Below are positions 30,103-40,000 of a stretch of DNA of 64,000 bases, piece after piece. Under the pieces are notes generated by a model. That model ran no database searches, was not told where the DNA came from, and saw nothing but the letters and a program-made list of their open reading frames with translations. The stretch is from NCBI RefSeq assembly GCF_009377345.1, contig NZ_WBSL01000004.1, positions 62,001 to 126,000 of the forward strand, read 5' to 3'. The stretch is from Deinococcus terrestris. GTDB lineage: Bacteria > Deinococcota > Deinococci > Deinococcales > Deinococcaceae. The position numbers and the translations under genes were made by a program. Numbering within the stretch: position 1 is the first letter of the stretch; each line of letters begins with the position of its first letter.

Positions 30103-30542
30103 GCGCCCGCGTCGGCGGTGCGCTGCTCGCCGGGCTGGTCCTCCTCTCGGCTCCGGCGGCCCTCGCCCTGCCCAAATACCGGGTGGAGGCCGCCCGCTTC
30201 CTGGGCCACGACAAGGACGATCCCCTCTGGCAGCTCTCCGGCAAGGTGATGCCCTGCGTGACCTGTCACATCCAGCCCCAGGGCGGGAAGGGCTGGAACC
30301 CGTTCGGCCAGAGCCTCCAGGCCGAGTTCCGTGCCCAGCCGACCGCCAGCTTCCGCACGGTCCTGCGCTCGGTGCTGGCGCGGGAAGCCGATGCGGACGC
30401 CGACGGCTACCCCGACGCGCTGGAGTTCTTCGCCCGCACCCTGCCCGGCGACCCCAAGAGCAAGCCTACCAAGTCCTTACGTGACCTTCAGGCCGAGTTT
30501 GAGAAGGCAGGGGGCCTGCCGGACGAGAAGCCCAAAAAGTAA
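30099..30542 (+). CDS. Exported CxxCH (putative c-type heme) protein with Ca-binding-like loop
   Basis: 147-residue exported protein (signal peptide residues about 1-23). CVTCH at residues 53-57 is a c-heme attachment motif. No axial Met is obvious, and His37 or His57 are candidate ligands. [14 protein letters not shown] near 107-120 is an EF-hand/dockerin-like acidic loop. ATGA overlap with DUF1501 shows translational coupling. It may be the redox partner of the DUF1800/DUF1501 pair (inference). Confidence 0.65.
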   Translation: MSARVGGALLAGLVLLSAPAALALPKYRVEAARFLGHDKDDPLWQLSGKVMPCVTCHIQPQGGKGWNPFGQSLQAEFRAQPTASFRTVLRSVLAREADADADGYPDALEFFARTLPGDPKSKPTKSLRDLQAEFEKAGGLPDEKPKK

Positions 30543-30605
30543 ACTCCACGCCCGGTGGGGGGGCAGTGGAGTCTGATTTAGAAGGGGGAGGAGCTTGCCT
30601 CCCCC
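30543..30605. terminator. Two hairpins between convergent genes
   Basis: ACTCCAC/GTGGAGT (30543-30549/30566-30572) and a stronger stem GGGGGAGG-agcttg-CCTCCCCC (30584-30605) lie between the end of the sigma operon and the convergent 66-codon gene. Likely a bidirectional terminator. Confidence 0.6.
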
Positions 30606-30619
30606 GCTCGCTTTGAGAT

Positions 30620-30820
30620 TCAGGCGACCAGTTCGGCGCGAATCACGGGGAGACGCCGCCCACCCGCGATCTGCTGCACCACATCCTCGCGCACCTCGTT
30701 GGCGCGGCCCAGGCCCAGCTCAGCGATCAGGCGCACAAAGTCGTGGAGGGTGTACGGCCCCTCGTTGCCCTGCGCGTAGAAGAAGTAGGAGGCCAGCTCC
30801 TCCATCGTCAACTGTGACAT
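30620..30820 (-). CDS. Conserved-looking small hypothetical protein
   Basis: 66-residue soluble protein (MSQLTMEELASYFFYAQGNE...) with mixed helix and an acidic N-terminal half. No family recognised. It lies 15 nt after the GNAT gene on the same strand. The upstream 20 nt contain a TTAATTT stretch but no strong SD. Confidence 0.55.
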   Translation of the reverse strand: MSQLTMEELASYFFYAQGNEGPYTLHDFVRLIAELGLGRANEVREDVVQQIAGGRRLPVIRAELVA

Positions 30821-30835
30821 GTCATTAATTTAGCC

Positions 30836-31807
30836 TTAAAGCTCTGAACATTTTCTGACTTCTGTCCCCTCCCTTCTCAGCCTCTTCTCCCACGTCACCC
30901 ACATCGCCTCGGGGACGTAGCCCAGCCGGGTATTCACCCGCAGCATCGGCAGATTGAGGATGGCTCCCCCGGTCCCGGCGTGGGTGTAGCCCTCTGTCTG
31001 TGCCCAGGCCAGTGCGTGCGCCTTGACCAGCGTGGCGAGGCCCCGGCCCCGGTGCGCCGGGTGGGTGACCGTAAGGTCGCTGGAAACTTCACTCGTGCCC
31101 TGGAGGCTGCGGTCCTGCGGCAGCGTCAGGCGGGTCAGGGCCAGCAGTTCGCCGCGCCGCCGTACCACGAAGACGGCTTCCTCGCGGGTCATCACCTCGC
31201 GCAGGGCGAGCAGGTCCAGGGGCGCGGTCATCGTCGTCGGGTTGCGCGGCACGTCGGCCTCGCCCTGGCGGTGGAGGGTGTACAGGGCCTGCCACTCGGC
31301 TTCCGGGGCGTCCATGCGCCAGCGGTCGACCTCGTAGCCCTCCAGAAAGAGGCGTTCCTCCAGCGCCCGGAACCGCTCGGGGTCCCACCCCCGCAGGTCG
31401 AGGTGCGCTCCCCACGACTGCCACGCGTTGCGAAAGCCCGCCGCCGCGAAAAAGGTCATCTTCTCGGAGAAATCTTCGCGGGTCACGCCCAGCAGCCGGG
31501 AGTATCCGGCGGGCCACTCGGCCAGCAGCGCCAGATACAGCGGGCTGAACACGGCCCCCTCCCCCGCAAGGTCCAGCCGCAGTGCGTCCGGGGCGCTGTC
31601 GCCAAAGGGCGCGAGGTGCGCGGTCGCCACGACCTCGCCGCCCCGCACGGCCACGAGGCGCCGCCGCTCGGGCCGCGTGCTCTCGCGGAAATGCTCCGGG
31701 CGGTAGGTCCACAGGCCGCGCACGCTCCGGGTCACGAGATCGGCCACGGCAGGGGCGTCGGCCTGCTGGAAGGAGCGGAAATGTAGGGAAGAGCGGGTGT
31801 CAGTCAC
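30836..31807 (-). CDS. GNAT family N-acetyltransferase (two-domain)
   Basis: 323-residue protein. The C-terminal domain has a clear acetyl-CoA loop (HPAHRGRGLATLVKAHALAWA, about 265-285) and a TGG..NLPMLRVNTRLGY tail. The N-terminal half (FRSFQQADAPAVADLV...) is a second, degenerate GNAT fold. Substrate unknown. The GTG at 31807 is chosen because upstream codons are poor in conserved residues. Confidence 0.75.
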   Translation of the reverse strand: MTDTRSSLHFRSFQQADAPAVADLVTRSVRGLWTYRPEHFRESTRPERRRLVAVRGGEVVATAHLAPFGDSAPDALRLDLAGEGAVFSPLYLALLAEWPAGYSRLLGVTREDFSEKMTFFAAAGFRNAWQSWGAHLDLRGWDPERFRALEERLFLEGYEVDRWRMDAPEAEWQALYTLHRQGEADVPRNPTTMTAPLDLLALREVMTREEAVFVVRRRGELLALTRLTLPQDRSLQGTSEVSSDLTVTHPAHRGRGLATLVKAHALAWAQTEGYTHAGTGGAILNLPMLRVNTRLGYVPEAMWVTWEKRLRREGTEVRKCSEL

Positions 31808-31969
31808 GCCTCCATCCTTCCTGCTGCCCGGCCGCCGGGCGAATCTCAGGCATACGCCGGATGGCTTAGGGCTGCATATGCGCCGAACTGCTCTTCCCCT
31901 TTGCCTGACCTGGCGAGCTTCCCACCCAAGTCGCTGCAATTCATCAGCGACTCACATTCACGGAATGAC

Positions 31970-31998
31970 TTGACAGGATTATGCCTCCGGCGTATTCT
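31970..31998 (+). promoter_or_regulatory. Sigma-70 promoter for tkt
   Basis: TTGACA (31970-31975), 17-nt spacer, TATTCT (31993-31998). This predicts a start near 32005 and a leader of about 145 nt. A TAGACT box at 32139-32144, 7 nt before the ATG, could drive a second, leaderless transcript. Confidence 0.7.
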
Positions 31999-32081
31999 GT
32001 TTATACCGGAATGGAAGCGCCGTGGGTGTGCTTGTTTCCCGAACCGGATGGAGCCTGTCGGCCCCGAAGTTGTCCTTTGAT

Positions 32082-32113
32082 CACGCCCCTACCTCGTGGC
32101 AGGTGGGGGCGTG
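32082..32113 (+). promoter_or_regulatory. 13-bp hairpin in tkt leader (possible attenuator)
   Basis: CACGCCCCTACCT (32082-32094) pairs with AGGTGGGGGCGTG (32101-32113) with one G-T wobble around a 6-nt loop, and TCCTTTG follows. It sits inside the predicted leader, so it is either a weak terminator/attenuator or an mRNA-stability structure. Confidence 0.5.
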
Positions 32114-32151
32114 TCCTTTGCCGCGCGGCCTTGCCCGGTAGACTGCGCCCC

Positions 32152-34143
<1,992 letters not shown>

Positions 34144-34159
34144 GGTTGACCCTGGCCCG

Positions 34160-34188
34160 GCGCCCGCTTTCCAGGAGGAGGCGGGCGC
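34160..34188 (+). terminator. Hairpin after tkt
   Basis: GCGCCCGC (34160-34167) and GCGGGCGC (34181-34188) form a stem 17 nt downstream of the tkt stop, before the convergent small gene. CTCCTACTTT follows. Confidence 0.55.
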
Positions 34189-34206
34189 TCCTACTTTCAG
34201 TGGCCG

Positions 34207-34497
34207 TTAGTCGCGGGCGTGGTCGCGGCGGTACTCATCGTGGATCATCTCCAGCAGTTCGGCGCGGGTGGCGCGGGGAAACTTGCGGCGCTTGGCGGTC
34301 ACGGCCCGCTCGATGGCGCCCCGGTTGCCCCGCGTCAGCGTCAGCAGGCGCCGGAGCCAGACCTCCTCGTCGGTCTTCATCATCCGGCGGGCCGGGGGCC
34401 GAAAGCCGCCCGAGTGCCCCGGCCCGCTCCGGCGCGTGAGCAGCAACACCCCCACGCCCGCGAGCGAGATCACGATCAGCACCAGCGCCGTGGTCAT
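34207..34497 (-). CDS. Small membrane protein with basic cytosolic domain
   Basis: 96-residue protein: one N-terminal membrane segment (TALVLIVISLAGVGVLLL), then a basic soluble part with two helices (TDEEVWLRRLLTLTRGNRGA; RATRAELLEMIHDEYRRDHA). No family recognised. TAGACT on the minus strand lies 6 nt before the ATG. Convergent with tkt. Confidence 0.6.
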   Translation of the reverse strand: MTTALVLIVISLAGVGVLLLTRRSGPGHSGGFRPPARRMMKTDEEVWLRRLLTLTRGNRGAIERAVTAKRRKFPRATRAELLEMIHDEYRRDHARD

Positions 34498-34589
34498 GCG
34501 GCGAGTCTAGAGCGGGCGCGTCCTTCACACCTCCTCAAGCTTGTGAGCCAAGGCGGGCGGGTGCGGGGGGGAGGTGAGACAGTCGGGCC

Positions 34590-35501
34590 ATGACCGACCA
34601 CGACAAGAGCCGTCCCAAGGCCCAGCCTGAAACCGCCTCCACCGAGGACTACCCGCAGGAAACGCCGGTCGAGACGCAGGGCACCCAGCCCGGCAGCGAG
34701 GCCGAGATGGAGGTCCAGCCCGTCACCATCCGTGAGGACTACCGGGGCAGCGGCAAGCTGGCGGGCAAGGTCGCGCTGATCACCGGCGGCGACAGCGGCA
34801 TCGGGCGGGCGGTGGCCGTCCACTTCGCCCGCGAGGGGGCCGACGTGGCGATTCTCTACCTCGACGAGCATCAGGACGCGCAAGACACCGTGGCGATGGT
34901 GGAGGCCGAGGGCCGCCGTGCGCTGGCCATCGCGGGCGACATCGGGGACGTAGGGTTCGCGCGCCAGGCCGTCGAGCAGACGGTGGCGCGACTGGGCAAG
35001 CTCGATGTCCTGGTGAACAATGCGGCCGAGCAGCACGAGCAAAAGGAACTCACCGACATCACGCCCGAGCAACTGGAGCGCACCTTCCGCACCAACATCT
35101 TCGGGATGTTCTACCTGACCCAGGCCGCGCTGCCGCACCTCGGGGAAGGCGCGTCCATCATCAACACGACGAGCATCACCGCCTACAAGGGCAGCCCCGA
35201 GCTGATGGACTACGCCTCGACCAAGGGGGCCATCGTGGCCTTTACCCGCAGCCTCAGCCAGAACCTCGCGGAGAAGAAGATTCGCGTCAACGCCGTCGCT
35301 CCCGGCCCAATCTGGACGCCTCTGATCCCGGCCACCATCAGCGAGGACAAGCTGGCGAGCGATTGGGGCCAGACCCCGTTGGGCCGCCCCGGCCAGCCCG
35401 CCGAGGTCGCGCCCGCCTACGTGTTCCTGGCATCGGACGATTCCTCGTACTTCTCCGGGCAGGTGCTGCACCCCAATGGCGGAACGGTGGTCGGGGGGTA
35501 G
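34590..35501 (+). CDS. SDR family oxidoreductase (stress-protein type)
   Basis: 303-residue NAD(P)-dependent short-chain dehydrogenase. The Rossmann motif TGGDSGIGRAVA is near residue 67, NNAAEQ near 144, the catalytic Tyr-X3-Lys (YASTK) near 206, and PGPIWTPL after it. The Lys/Glu/Pro-rich 45-residue N-terminal extension is typical of the general stress protein 39 / YhdF-like group. Substrate unknown. Confidence 0.87.
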   Translation: MTDHDKSRPKAQPETASTEDYPQETPVETQGTQPGSEAEMEVQPVTIREDYRGSGKLAGKVALITGGDSGIGRAVAVHFAREGADVAILYLDEHQDAQDTVAMVEAEGRRALAIAGDIGDVGFARQAVEQTVARLGKLDVLVNNAAEQHEQKELTDITPEQLERTFRTNIFGMFYLTQAALPHLGEGASIINTTSITAYKGSPELMDYASTKGAIVAFTRSLSQNLAEKKIRVNAVAPGPIWTPLIPATISEDKLASDWGQTPLGRPGQPAEVAPAYVFLASDDSSYFSGQVLHPNGGTVVGG

Positions 35502-35648
35502 GGTTTTCCCCTCCGCGATGGGCCGTCAGCGTGCAGGGGCTGGCGGCTGATCTTTGGCGGCGATACGCATGCGGGACTGTCCGTTCTGGCCCCCTCCGCT
35601 CTTCTGCGGACGCTCAGGAACACGCAGCGGCGGCCCCCAGCGCCCCAC

Positions 35649-36146
35649 CTAGCCTCCCACCACCCGCAGCAGGTGACGTTCCATCTGCCTTACGCTCTGG
35701 CGGGCGGCGTGGGCGCTGTCCATGCCCAGCGCATGAACGTAGATCGAGGCCCGGTCGGGGGAAAAGGCCAGCGCGACGGTGCCCGGCAGCAGCCCGGTCA
35801 GGGACGCCAGCAGCGTGAGGGGCAGGTCGCCCGTGAGGCGCAGCGGGACCTCCACGATCATCGGGTTGAGGCGGGGCCGGGGTTGCAGGGCCATCAGCGC
35901 CATATGGACGTTGGCCCGCACCAGTTCGGCCGAGAAGAAAAGAATCAGGGTCGCGGTTCCGGTCACCGTGCGGATATAGGGAGTCGCTCCCAGCGCCCGG
36001 CGAAACAGGGCCAGAATCAGGAAGCCGATCAGCCAGCCTAGCGTCAGGCTCCGCAGGCTGACCTCACCCAGAAACAGCGCCCACACCAGTCCCAGCAGCA
36101 GGTTGAAGCCCGCTCCCCTCACGGCCCACCGCTCCTGCCGGGGCAA
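35649..36146 (-). CDS. Monovalent cation/H+ antiporter subunit E (MrpE/MnhE-like)
   Basis: 165-residue membrane protein with MrpE features: two or three N-terminal hydrophobic segments (NLLLGLVWALFLGEVSL, LGWLIGFLILALF, TATLILFFSAELVRANVHMA), then a cytosolic tail with LTGLLPGTVALAF and IYVHALGMDS. Normally encoded in a six- or seven-gene mrp operon; no other mrp gene is next to it here. Confidence 0.8.
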   Translation of the reverse strand: MPRQERWAVRGAGFNLLLGLVWALFLGEVSLRSLTLGWLIGFLILALFRRALGATPYIRTVTGTATLILFFSAELVRANVHMALMALQPRPRLNPMIVEVPLRLTGDLPLTLLASLTGLLPGTVALAFSPDRASIYVHALGMDSAHAARQSVRQMERHLLRVVGG

Positions 36147-36381
36147 GGAGCGTCAGGCCAGGGCCGGGGCAGCGGAGCAGCAGGCGTCATGAGGTCAGGA
36201 TACGGGTTGCCCCGCCGATCAAATTGGGCGAAGGGCGGAGGAGCCCGCAGCACAGGGCTTGCGGGCATCCGTCCCCGCCCGTTCGCTGCGGGGCTTTCAC
36301 CTCTCTACGTCATTCCTGTCCTGGTCCGCTCTGAACGGGCTGCACTGTCTCCCCCGCGCTCCTCTTCCAGCGGAACCGGGA

Positions 36382-36813
36382 TCAGGACACCGCGTCGGGC
36401 CAGCTTGTCAGGCGGGCGCGGGTCCAGAATTCCAGAAAACCCTCGACCTGCGCCACGAAGTCCTGAAAGCTCAGCGATTTGATCAGGTAGGAACTCGCGT
36501 GCAGCGTGTAGGCACGGGTGATGTCGTGGTCGTGGTTGGAGGTGGTCAGCATCACCACCGGAATCTGCACCAGCCAGGGATCGGCCTTCATCGCTTCCAG
36601 CACCTCGAAGCCCGACATGCCCGGCATGTTCACGTCCAGCAGCACCACGTCGGGCAGGGCACTTTCTGGCGTCCGCAGGACGCGCAGGGCCTCCTGCCCG
36701 CTGCTCACCGTGGTGACCTCGCACAGATGAGCGTACTCGGCAAACACCTCCTCGGCGAGGTGGCGGTCCATCAGGCTGTCATCGACGAGCAGCAGGCGCA
36801 GAGGACGGCTCAC
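36382..36813 (-). CDS. Single-domain response regulator (Rcp1/CheY-like)
   Basis: 143-residue receiver domain with no output domain. Acidic pocket Asp-Asp (LLLVDDS), phospho-acceptor Asp in VVLLDVNMPGMSG (about 67), conserved Thr (MLTTSNHDHD) and Lys (SYLIKSLSF). The long loop between them fits the Rcp1 group that partners with phytochromes or hybrid kinases. No kinase gene is next to it. The GTG start is preferred; an ATG 25 codons upstream (36888) falls in a palindrome. Confidence 0.82.
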   Translation of the reverse strand: MSRPLRLLLVDDSLMDRHLAEEVFAEYAHLCEVTTVSSGQEALRVLRTPESALPDVVLLDVNMPGMSGFEVLEAMKADPWLVQIPVVMLTTSNHDHDITRAYTLHASSYLIKSLSFQDFVAQVEGFLEFWTRARLTSWPDAVS

Positions 36814-36876
36814 GGACGCGCCTCCCCCCGAGCGCAGGGCGGCAAGGTCAGGAGAAGAGGCTTTAGAGGATGCATA

Positions 36877-36894
36877 GCTAAGACTCATCTTAGC
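36877..36894. promoter_or_regulatory. Palindrome upstream of the response regulator
   Basis: GCTAAGA-ctca-TCTTAGC is a perfect 7-bp inverted repeat, 64 nt upstream of the response-regulator GTG. Possible operator or start-region hairpin. Confidence 0.4.
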
Positions 36895-37045
36895 GGGCCA
36901 GGCACGGCTTGGCGGGCGCATGTCTGCTCCGCACTGCTTAAAAAGTCTTGAACGGAGTTCAGCCGCATCCTGGAATCGAGTAAAGACGAACTCAAGGACC
37001 CGGCCACCACTTCAGGCCAGCGGGCTCCGCGCTACCCTGCGCCCC

Positions 37046-37831
37046 ATGACTGGCCTGTCCTCTGCCCCCCGGCCCCGTATTCTGGTCGTCAACGACGACG
37101 GCATCTTCTCGCCCGGTATCAAGGCGCTGGGGCTGGCGCTGGCCGAGGTGGGCGACGTGGTGGTGGTCGCGCCCGATGTCGAGCAGTCGGCGGTGGGACA
37201 CGGCATCACCATCCGGCGCCCGCTGCGTTTCAAGCACACGGCGTCGGCAGGCTTCGGGACCCTGCCCGCCTACCGGGTGGATGGCACTCCCGCCGACTGC
37301 GTGGTGCTGGGAGTGCATCTGCTCGGAAGGCCAGACCTGGTGGTCAGCGGGATCAACGTGGGGCCGAACCTGGGCGACGACCTGACGCACTCGGGCACGG
37401 TCGCGGCGGCCATCGAGGGGCTGGCGCTGGGGCTGCCGTCGGTCGCGTTCAGTGCGCGGGCCAATGGAGATGGCGAGTACGGCTTCGCGGCGGGAGCGGC
37501 CTACGCCGCGCGGCTGGCCCGCGAGGTGCTCTCCAGGGGGCTGCCGCCGCGGGTGCTGCTGAACGTCAACTTTCCGGCGGGTACGCCGCGCGGGGTGCGG
37601 GTCACCCGCGTGGGCGAACACCGCTGGGAGGACTCCATCGTGACCCGGCAGGATCCCGAGGGCCGCGAGTACCACTGGGTCGCGGGCCAGAGCACTGCCC
37701 CTGACGCCGACGACCCCGCGACCGACTATGGGGCGGTGGCGGCCGGGTACATCAGCGTGACGCCCGTGCGGCTCGACCTGACGGCGCGGGACCTGCTGGA
37801 TGAGGTGGGGGGTTACGTGCCAGAGGTGTGA
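37046..37831 (+). CDS. surE: 5'/3'-nucleotidase SurE
   Basis: 261-residue metal-dependent phosphatase of nucleoside monophosphates. The N-terminal RILVVNDDGIFSPG carries the metal-binding Asp pair; further motifs are SAVGHGITI, YRVDGTPADCV, SGINVGPNLG (Asn ligand) and YSGTVAAA-like HSGTVAAAIEG. TACCCT (37033-37038) is 7 nt before the ATG. Its last 19 nt overlap the convergent small gene. Confidence 0.95.
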   Translation: MTGLSSAPRPRILVVNDDGIFSPGIKALGLALAEVGDVVVVAPDVEQSAVGHGITIRRPLRFKHTASAGFGTLPAYRVDGTPADCVVLGVHLLGRPDLVVSGINVGPNLGDDLTHSGTVAAAIEGLALGLPSVAFSARANGDGEYGFAAGAAYAARLAREVLSRGLPPRVLLNVNFPAGTPRGVRVTRVGEHRWEDSIVTRQDPEGREYHWVAGQSTAPDADDPATDYGAVAAGYISVTPVRLDLTARDLLDEVGGYVPEV

Positions 37832-38076
37832 TCCGGCCCCAGGCTGCGCTGCACCTCGAACGCCCAGGCCCGCACCCCGTCCGGCACCGTCAGCGGCGGC
37901 ACCTCGCCCGTCCAGCGGCTGGCGACGAGGGCGAGGCCGGGCTGCGCCGGGCTGGTCAGCAGTTCGGCGCCCAGAAAACCCGGCTGCCCCGGCAGCGTGT
38001 CCAACCACGCAGCGAGGGCACGTCCAGCTTGCTCCCCTCTGGCCTCGGCGTAGTGGACCCGGTGCGGAGCGCTCAC
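37813..38076 (-). CDS. ABM-like small protein
   Basis: 87-residue protein with the pattern of a dimeric alpha/beta-barrel (antibiotic-biosynthesis-monooxygenase-like) domain: YAEARGEQAGRALAAWLDTL, then PGFLGAELLTSPAQPGLALVASRW. The GTG overlaps the stop of the LysM-M23 gene (GTGA), so the two are coupled. Its 3' end overlaps surE antisense. Confidence 0.55.
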   Translation of the reverse strand: MSAPHRVHYAEARGEQAGRALAAWLDTLPGQPGFLGAELLTSPAQPGLALVASRWTGEVPPLTVPDGVRAWAFEVQRSLGPDHTSGT

Positions 38077-38975
38077 TCGTACAGGCTCAGCGGGTCCTTG
38101 GGATTCCAGCGCAGGTAGGTGCCGAAATGCAGGTGCGTGCCCGTGCTGCGGCCCGTGTTGCCCACCCGTCCGATGATCTGTCCCTGCGTGACCGTCTCGC
38201 CCGCCCGCACGAGGTTGGCGCTGAGGTGCGCGTAACGGGTGATCCAGCCGTCCGGATGCTCCAGCACCACCGTCCAGCCCCAGCCGCGCTTGAAGTCGGC
38301 CCGCGACTCGATGACCCGGCCGGAGCGGGCCGCGCGGACCGGCGAGCCGTGCGGGGCGAGGATATCCACCCCGTAGTGCATTTCGCGATCGCCGTCCATC
38401 ACCCGCTGGCCGAAGTCGCTGCTGATGCCCGCGTACCCCGCCACCGGCCACAGCCACCCGCGCGAGGAGGCGGGCGCGGCGCTGACCCGCACCGACGCTG
38501 CCCGCACCACCGCGCCGCCCGTTCTGGCCGGAGTTGCCCGCAGGCCCGAGGCCACCGTGCGTGGGGGAATCCTGACGATAGCGCCCGCCCGTAGCACCTT
38601 GCCGCCCCGGTAGGCCGGATTGGCCCCCAGCAGCCGCGCGAGGCTGATCCCGTAGCGCCGCGCGATCACGGTGAGGTTCTCGCCACCCTGAACCCGGTGG
38701 GTGCGCCCTGCCAGTATCCGGTCAGGAATCTTCAGCACCTGCCCAGCCCGCACGTAGTTGGCGTTACGGAGGACCGGGTTGGCCGACTTCAGGGCGGCGA
38801 TGCTCACGCCCGCACGCCCCGCGATCACCGTGAGGTTGTCTCCTGGCTTGACCCGGTAGCTCCCCGCCGCCTCCGCCGTGCCCCCAGGCAGGAGGCCGGG
38901 CAAGAGGAGGGCAGCGGCGGCCAGCAGGCCCCGCACCACCGGACGACGGGAGCGCCGGATGAGAGTGGGATTCAC
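38073..38975 (-). CDS. LysM-domain M23 metallopeptidase
   Basis: 300-residue exported cell-wall hydrolase: signal sequence (RGLLAAAALLLPGLLPGGTAEA), two LysM domains (about 35-80 and 84-130, each YRVKPGDNL / HRVQGGENL type) and a C-terminal M23 zinc peptidase with HYGVDI (about 214) and THLHFG (about 285). LysM binds GlcNAc in peptidoglycan and M23 cuts peptide cross-links. The GTG at 38975 is supported by TACACT (38988-38983) 7 nt upstream. Confidence 0.87.
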   Translation of the reverse strand: MNPTLIRRSRRPVVRGLLAAAALLLPGLLPGGTAEAAGSYRVKPGDNLTVIAGRAGVSIAALKSANPVLRNANYVRAGQVLKIPDRILAGRTHRVQGGENLTVIARRYGISLARLLGANPAYRGGKVLRAGAIVRIPPRTVASGLRATPARTGGAVVRAASVRVSAAPASSRGWLWPVAGYAGISSDFGQRVMDGDREMHYGVDILAPHGSPVRAARSGRVIESRADFKRGWGWTVVLEHPDGWITRYAHLSANLVRAGETVTQGQIIGRVGNTGRSTGTHLHFGTYLRWNPKDPLSLYE

Positions 38976-39059
38976 GCCGCTTAGTGTAATGGTGGGACAC
39001 AGACCTGGATGTGAACAAACCTGTCGCGCGTTACCTTGCGAATATGTCATACGGATTCT

Positions 39060-39088
39060 GGTTGAACAGTTCCCCAAGCTGTTCAACC
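39060..39088. repeat. Perfect 10-bp inverted repeat
   Basis: GGTTGAACAG (39060-39069) and CTGTTCAACC (39079-39088) around a 9-nt loop, in the region between the divergent peptidase and truA. Could be an operator or a leader hairpin of truA. Confidence 0.5.
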
Positions 39089-39115
39089 CGAGCAGAGCGA
39101 GAAGGGACAAGACGG

Positions 39116-40000
39116 TTGCCGGGAAAGGAGTTGATTTATCGGCGCTCTCCCGGTGGGAGAACGGAATGGACGGAAACCGTATCAGGCCCCCCCTACGCCC
39201 CACCCCCCGGCTTCCGGCGGCGGCGCCTGCTGCTTGCCTGGGACGGGGCCGAGTTCGCCGGGTGGCAGTCGCAACCCCACGCCCCCAGCGTGCAGGACAC
39301 CCTGCACGCCGCCTTCACCCGGCTGGGAGCGGATGACGCTGCCCGCCCGGTGGCCGCCGGACGCACCGACGCGGGAGTCCACGCGGAGGCGATGCCCGCC
39401 CACATCGACGTGCCGGTGGCCTTCCGGGTGCCCACGGAGCGGCTGGCCCGTGCCCTCAACGCCCATCTCCCGGAGAGCGTGGCCGTGCTGGAGGCGGGCG
39501 AGGCCCCGCCCGGTTTTCACGCCCGCTTCTCCTGCACCGAGCGGCGCTACACCTACCGGCTGCTGCACGCGCCCCAGCGCCATCCGCTGTGGGCGGGCCG
39601 GGCGCTGCACATACCGGGACCGCTGGACGTGCCCGCCATGAACGCCGCCGCCCTGACCCTGCTGGGCACCCACGACTTCGCCGCCTTCGCCACCCAGGAA
39701 GACCGCCAGACGGTGCGCGAGCTGCGGGCGCTCGCGGTGCGGCCCGGTCCCGCCGTCCACGGGGGTCAAGTCTGGGAGGTCTACGTCGCGGGCGAGAGTT
39801 TCCTGCGCCACATGGTCCGGGGGTTGGTGGGCACGCTGCTGCTGGTGGGGCAGGGCAAGCTGCGTGGGGAGGAGGTGCCCGCCATCCTCGCCGGGCGCGA
39901 GCGGGCGCGGGCGGGCGCAAACGTACCCGCACAGGGGCTGACCTTTACGGGGGCGAGTTACGATGCTCCCGCCAGCACCACGTACCGCTCCTCGCGGTAG
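39116..40000 (+). CDS. truA: tRNA pseudouridine synthase A, 5' end uncertain
   Basis: Makes pseudouridine at positions 38-40 of tRNA anticodon arms. Conserved core is intact: [12 protein letters not shown], the catalytic Asp in [30 protein letters not shown] and [13 protein letters not shown]. The start is a problem. The best-looking one, ATG 39166 with GGGAG 6 nt before it, is one base out of frame with the core; a run of seven C at 39187-39193 lies between. In-frame alternatives (TTG 39116, ATG 39044) give an unconserved N-terminus. A one-base indel in the C-run is likely, real or from sequencing. Confidence 0.85.
   Translation: MPGKELIYRRSPGGRTEWTETVSGPPYAPPPGFRRRRLLLAWDGAEFAGWQSQPHAPSVQDTLHAAFTRLGADDAARPVAAGRTDAGVHAEAMPAHIDVPVAFRVPTERLARALNAHLPESVAVLEAGEAPPGFHARFSCTERRYTYRLLHAPQRHPLWAGRALHIPGPLDVPAMNAAALTLLGTHDFAAFATQEDRQTVRELRALAVRPGPAVHGGQVWEVYVAGESFLRHMVRGLVGTLLLVGQGKLRGEEVPAILAGRERARAGANVPAQGLTFTGASYDAPASTTYRSSR

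Larger units (their letters stand above)
31808..32151. other. 344-nt gap: transketolase promoter and leader
   Basis: Contains a strong promoter (31970-31998), a leader hairpin (32082-32113) and a second -10-like box (32139-32144) before tkt. The first 150 nt, upstream of the GNAT start, show no further feature. Confidence 0.6.

Noticed and set aside
36189..36482. 97-codon open frame between the MrpE-like and response-regulator genes
   Set aside because: Ser/Arg/Pro-rich translation with no start signal; overlaps the response regulator antisense. The gap 36147-36381 shows only weak GC hairpins.
39043..39059. Radiation/desiccation response motif upstream of truA
   Set aside because: ATATGTCAT matches only half of the RDRM palindrome; the second half is absent.
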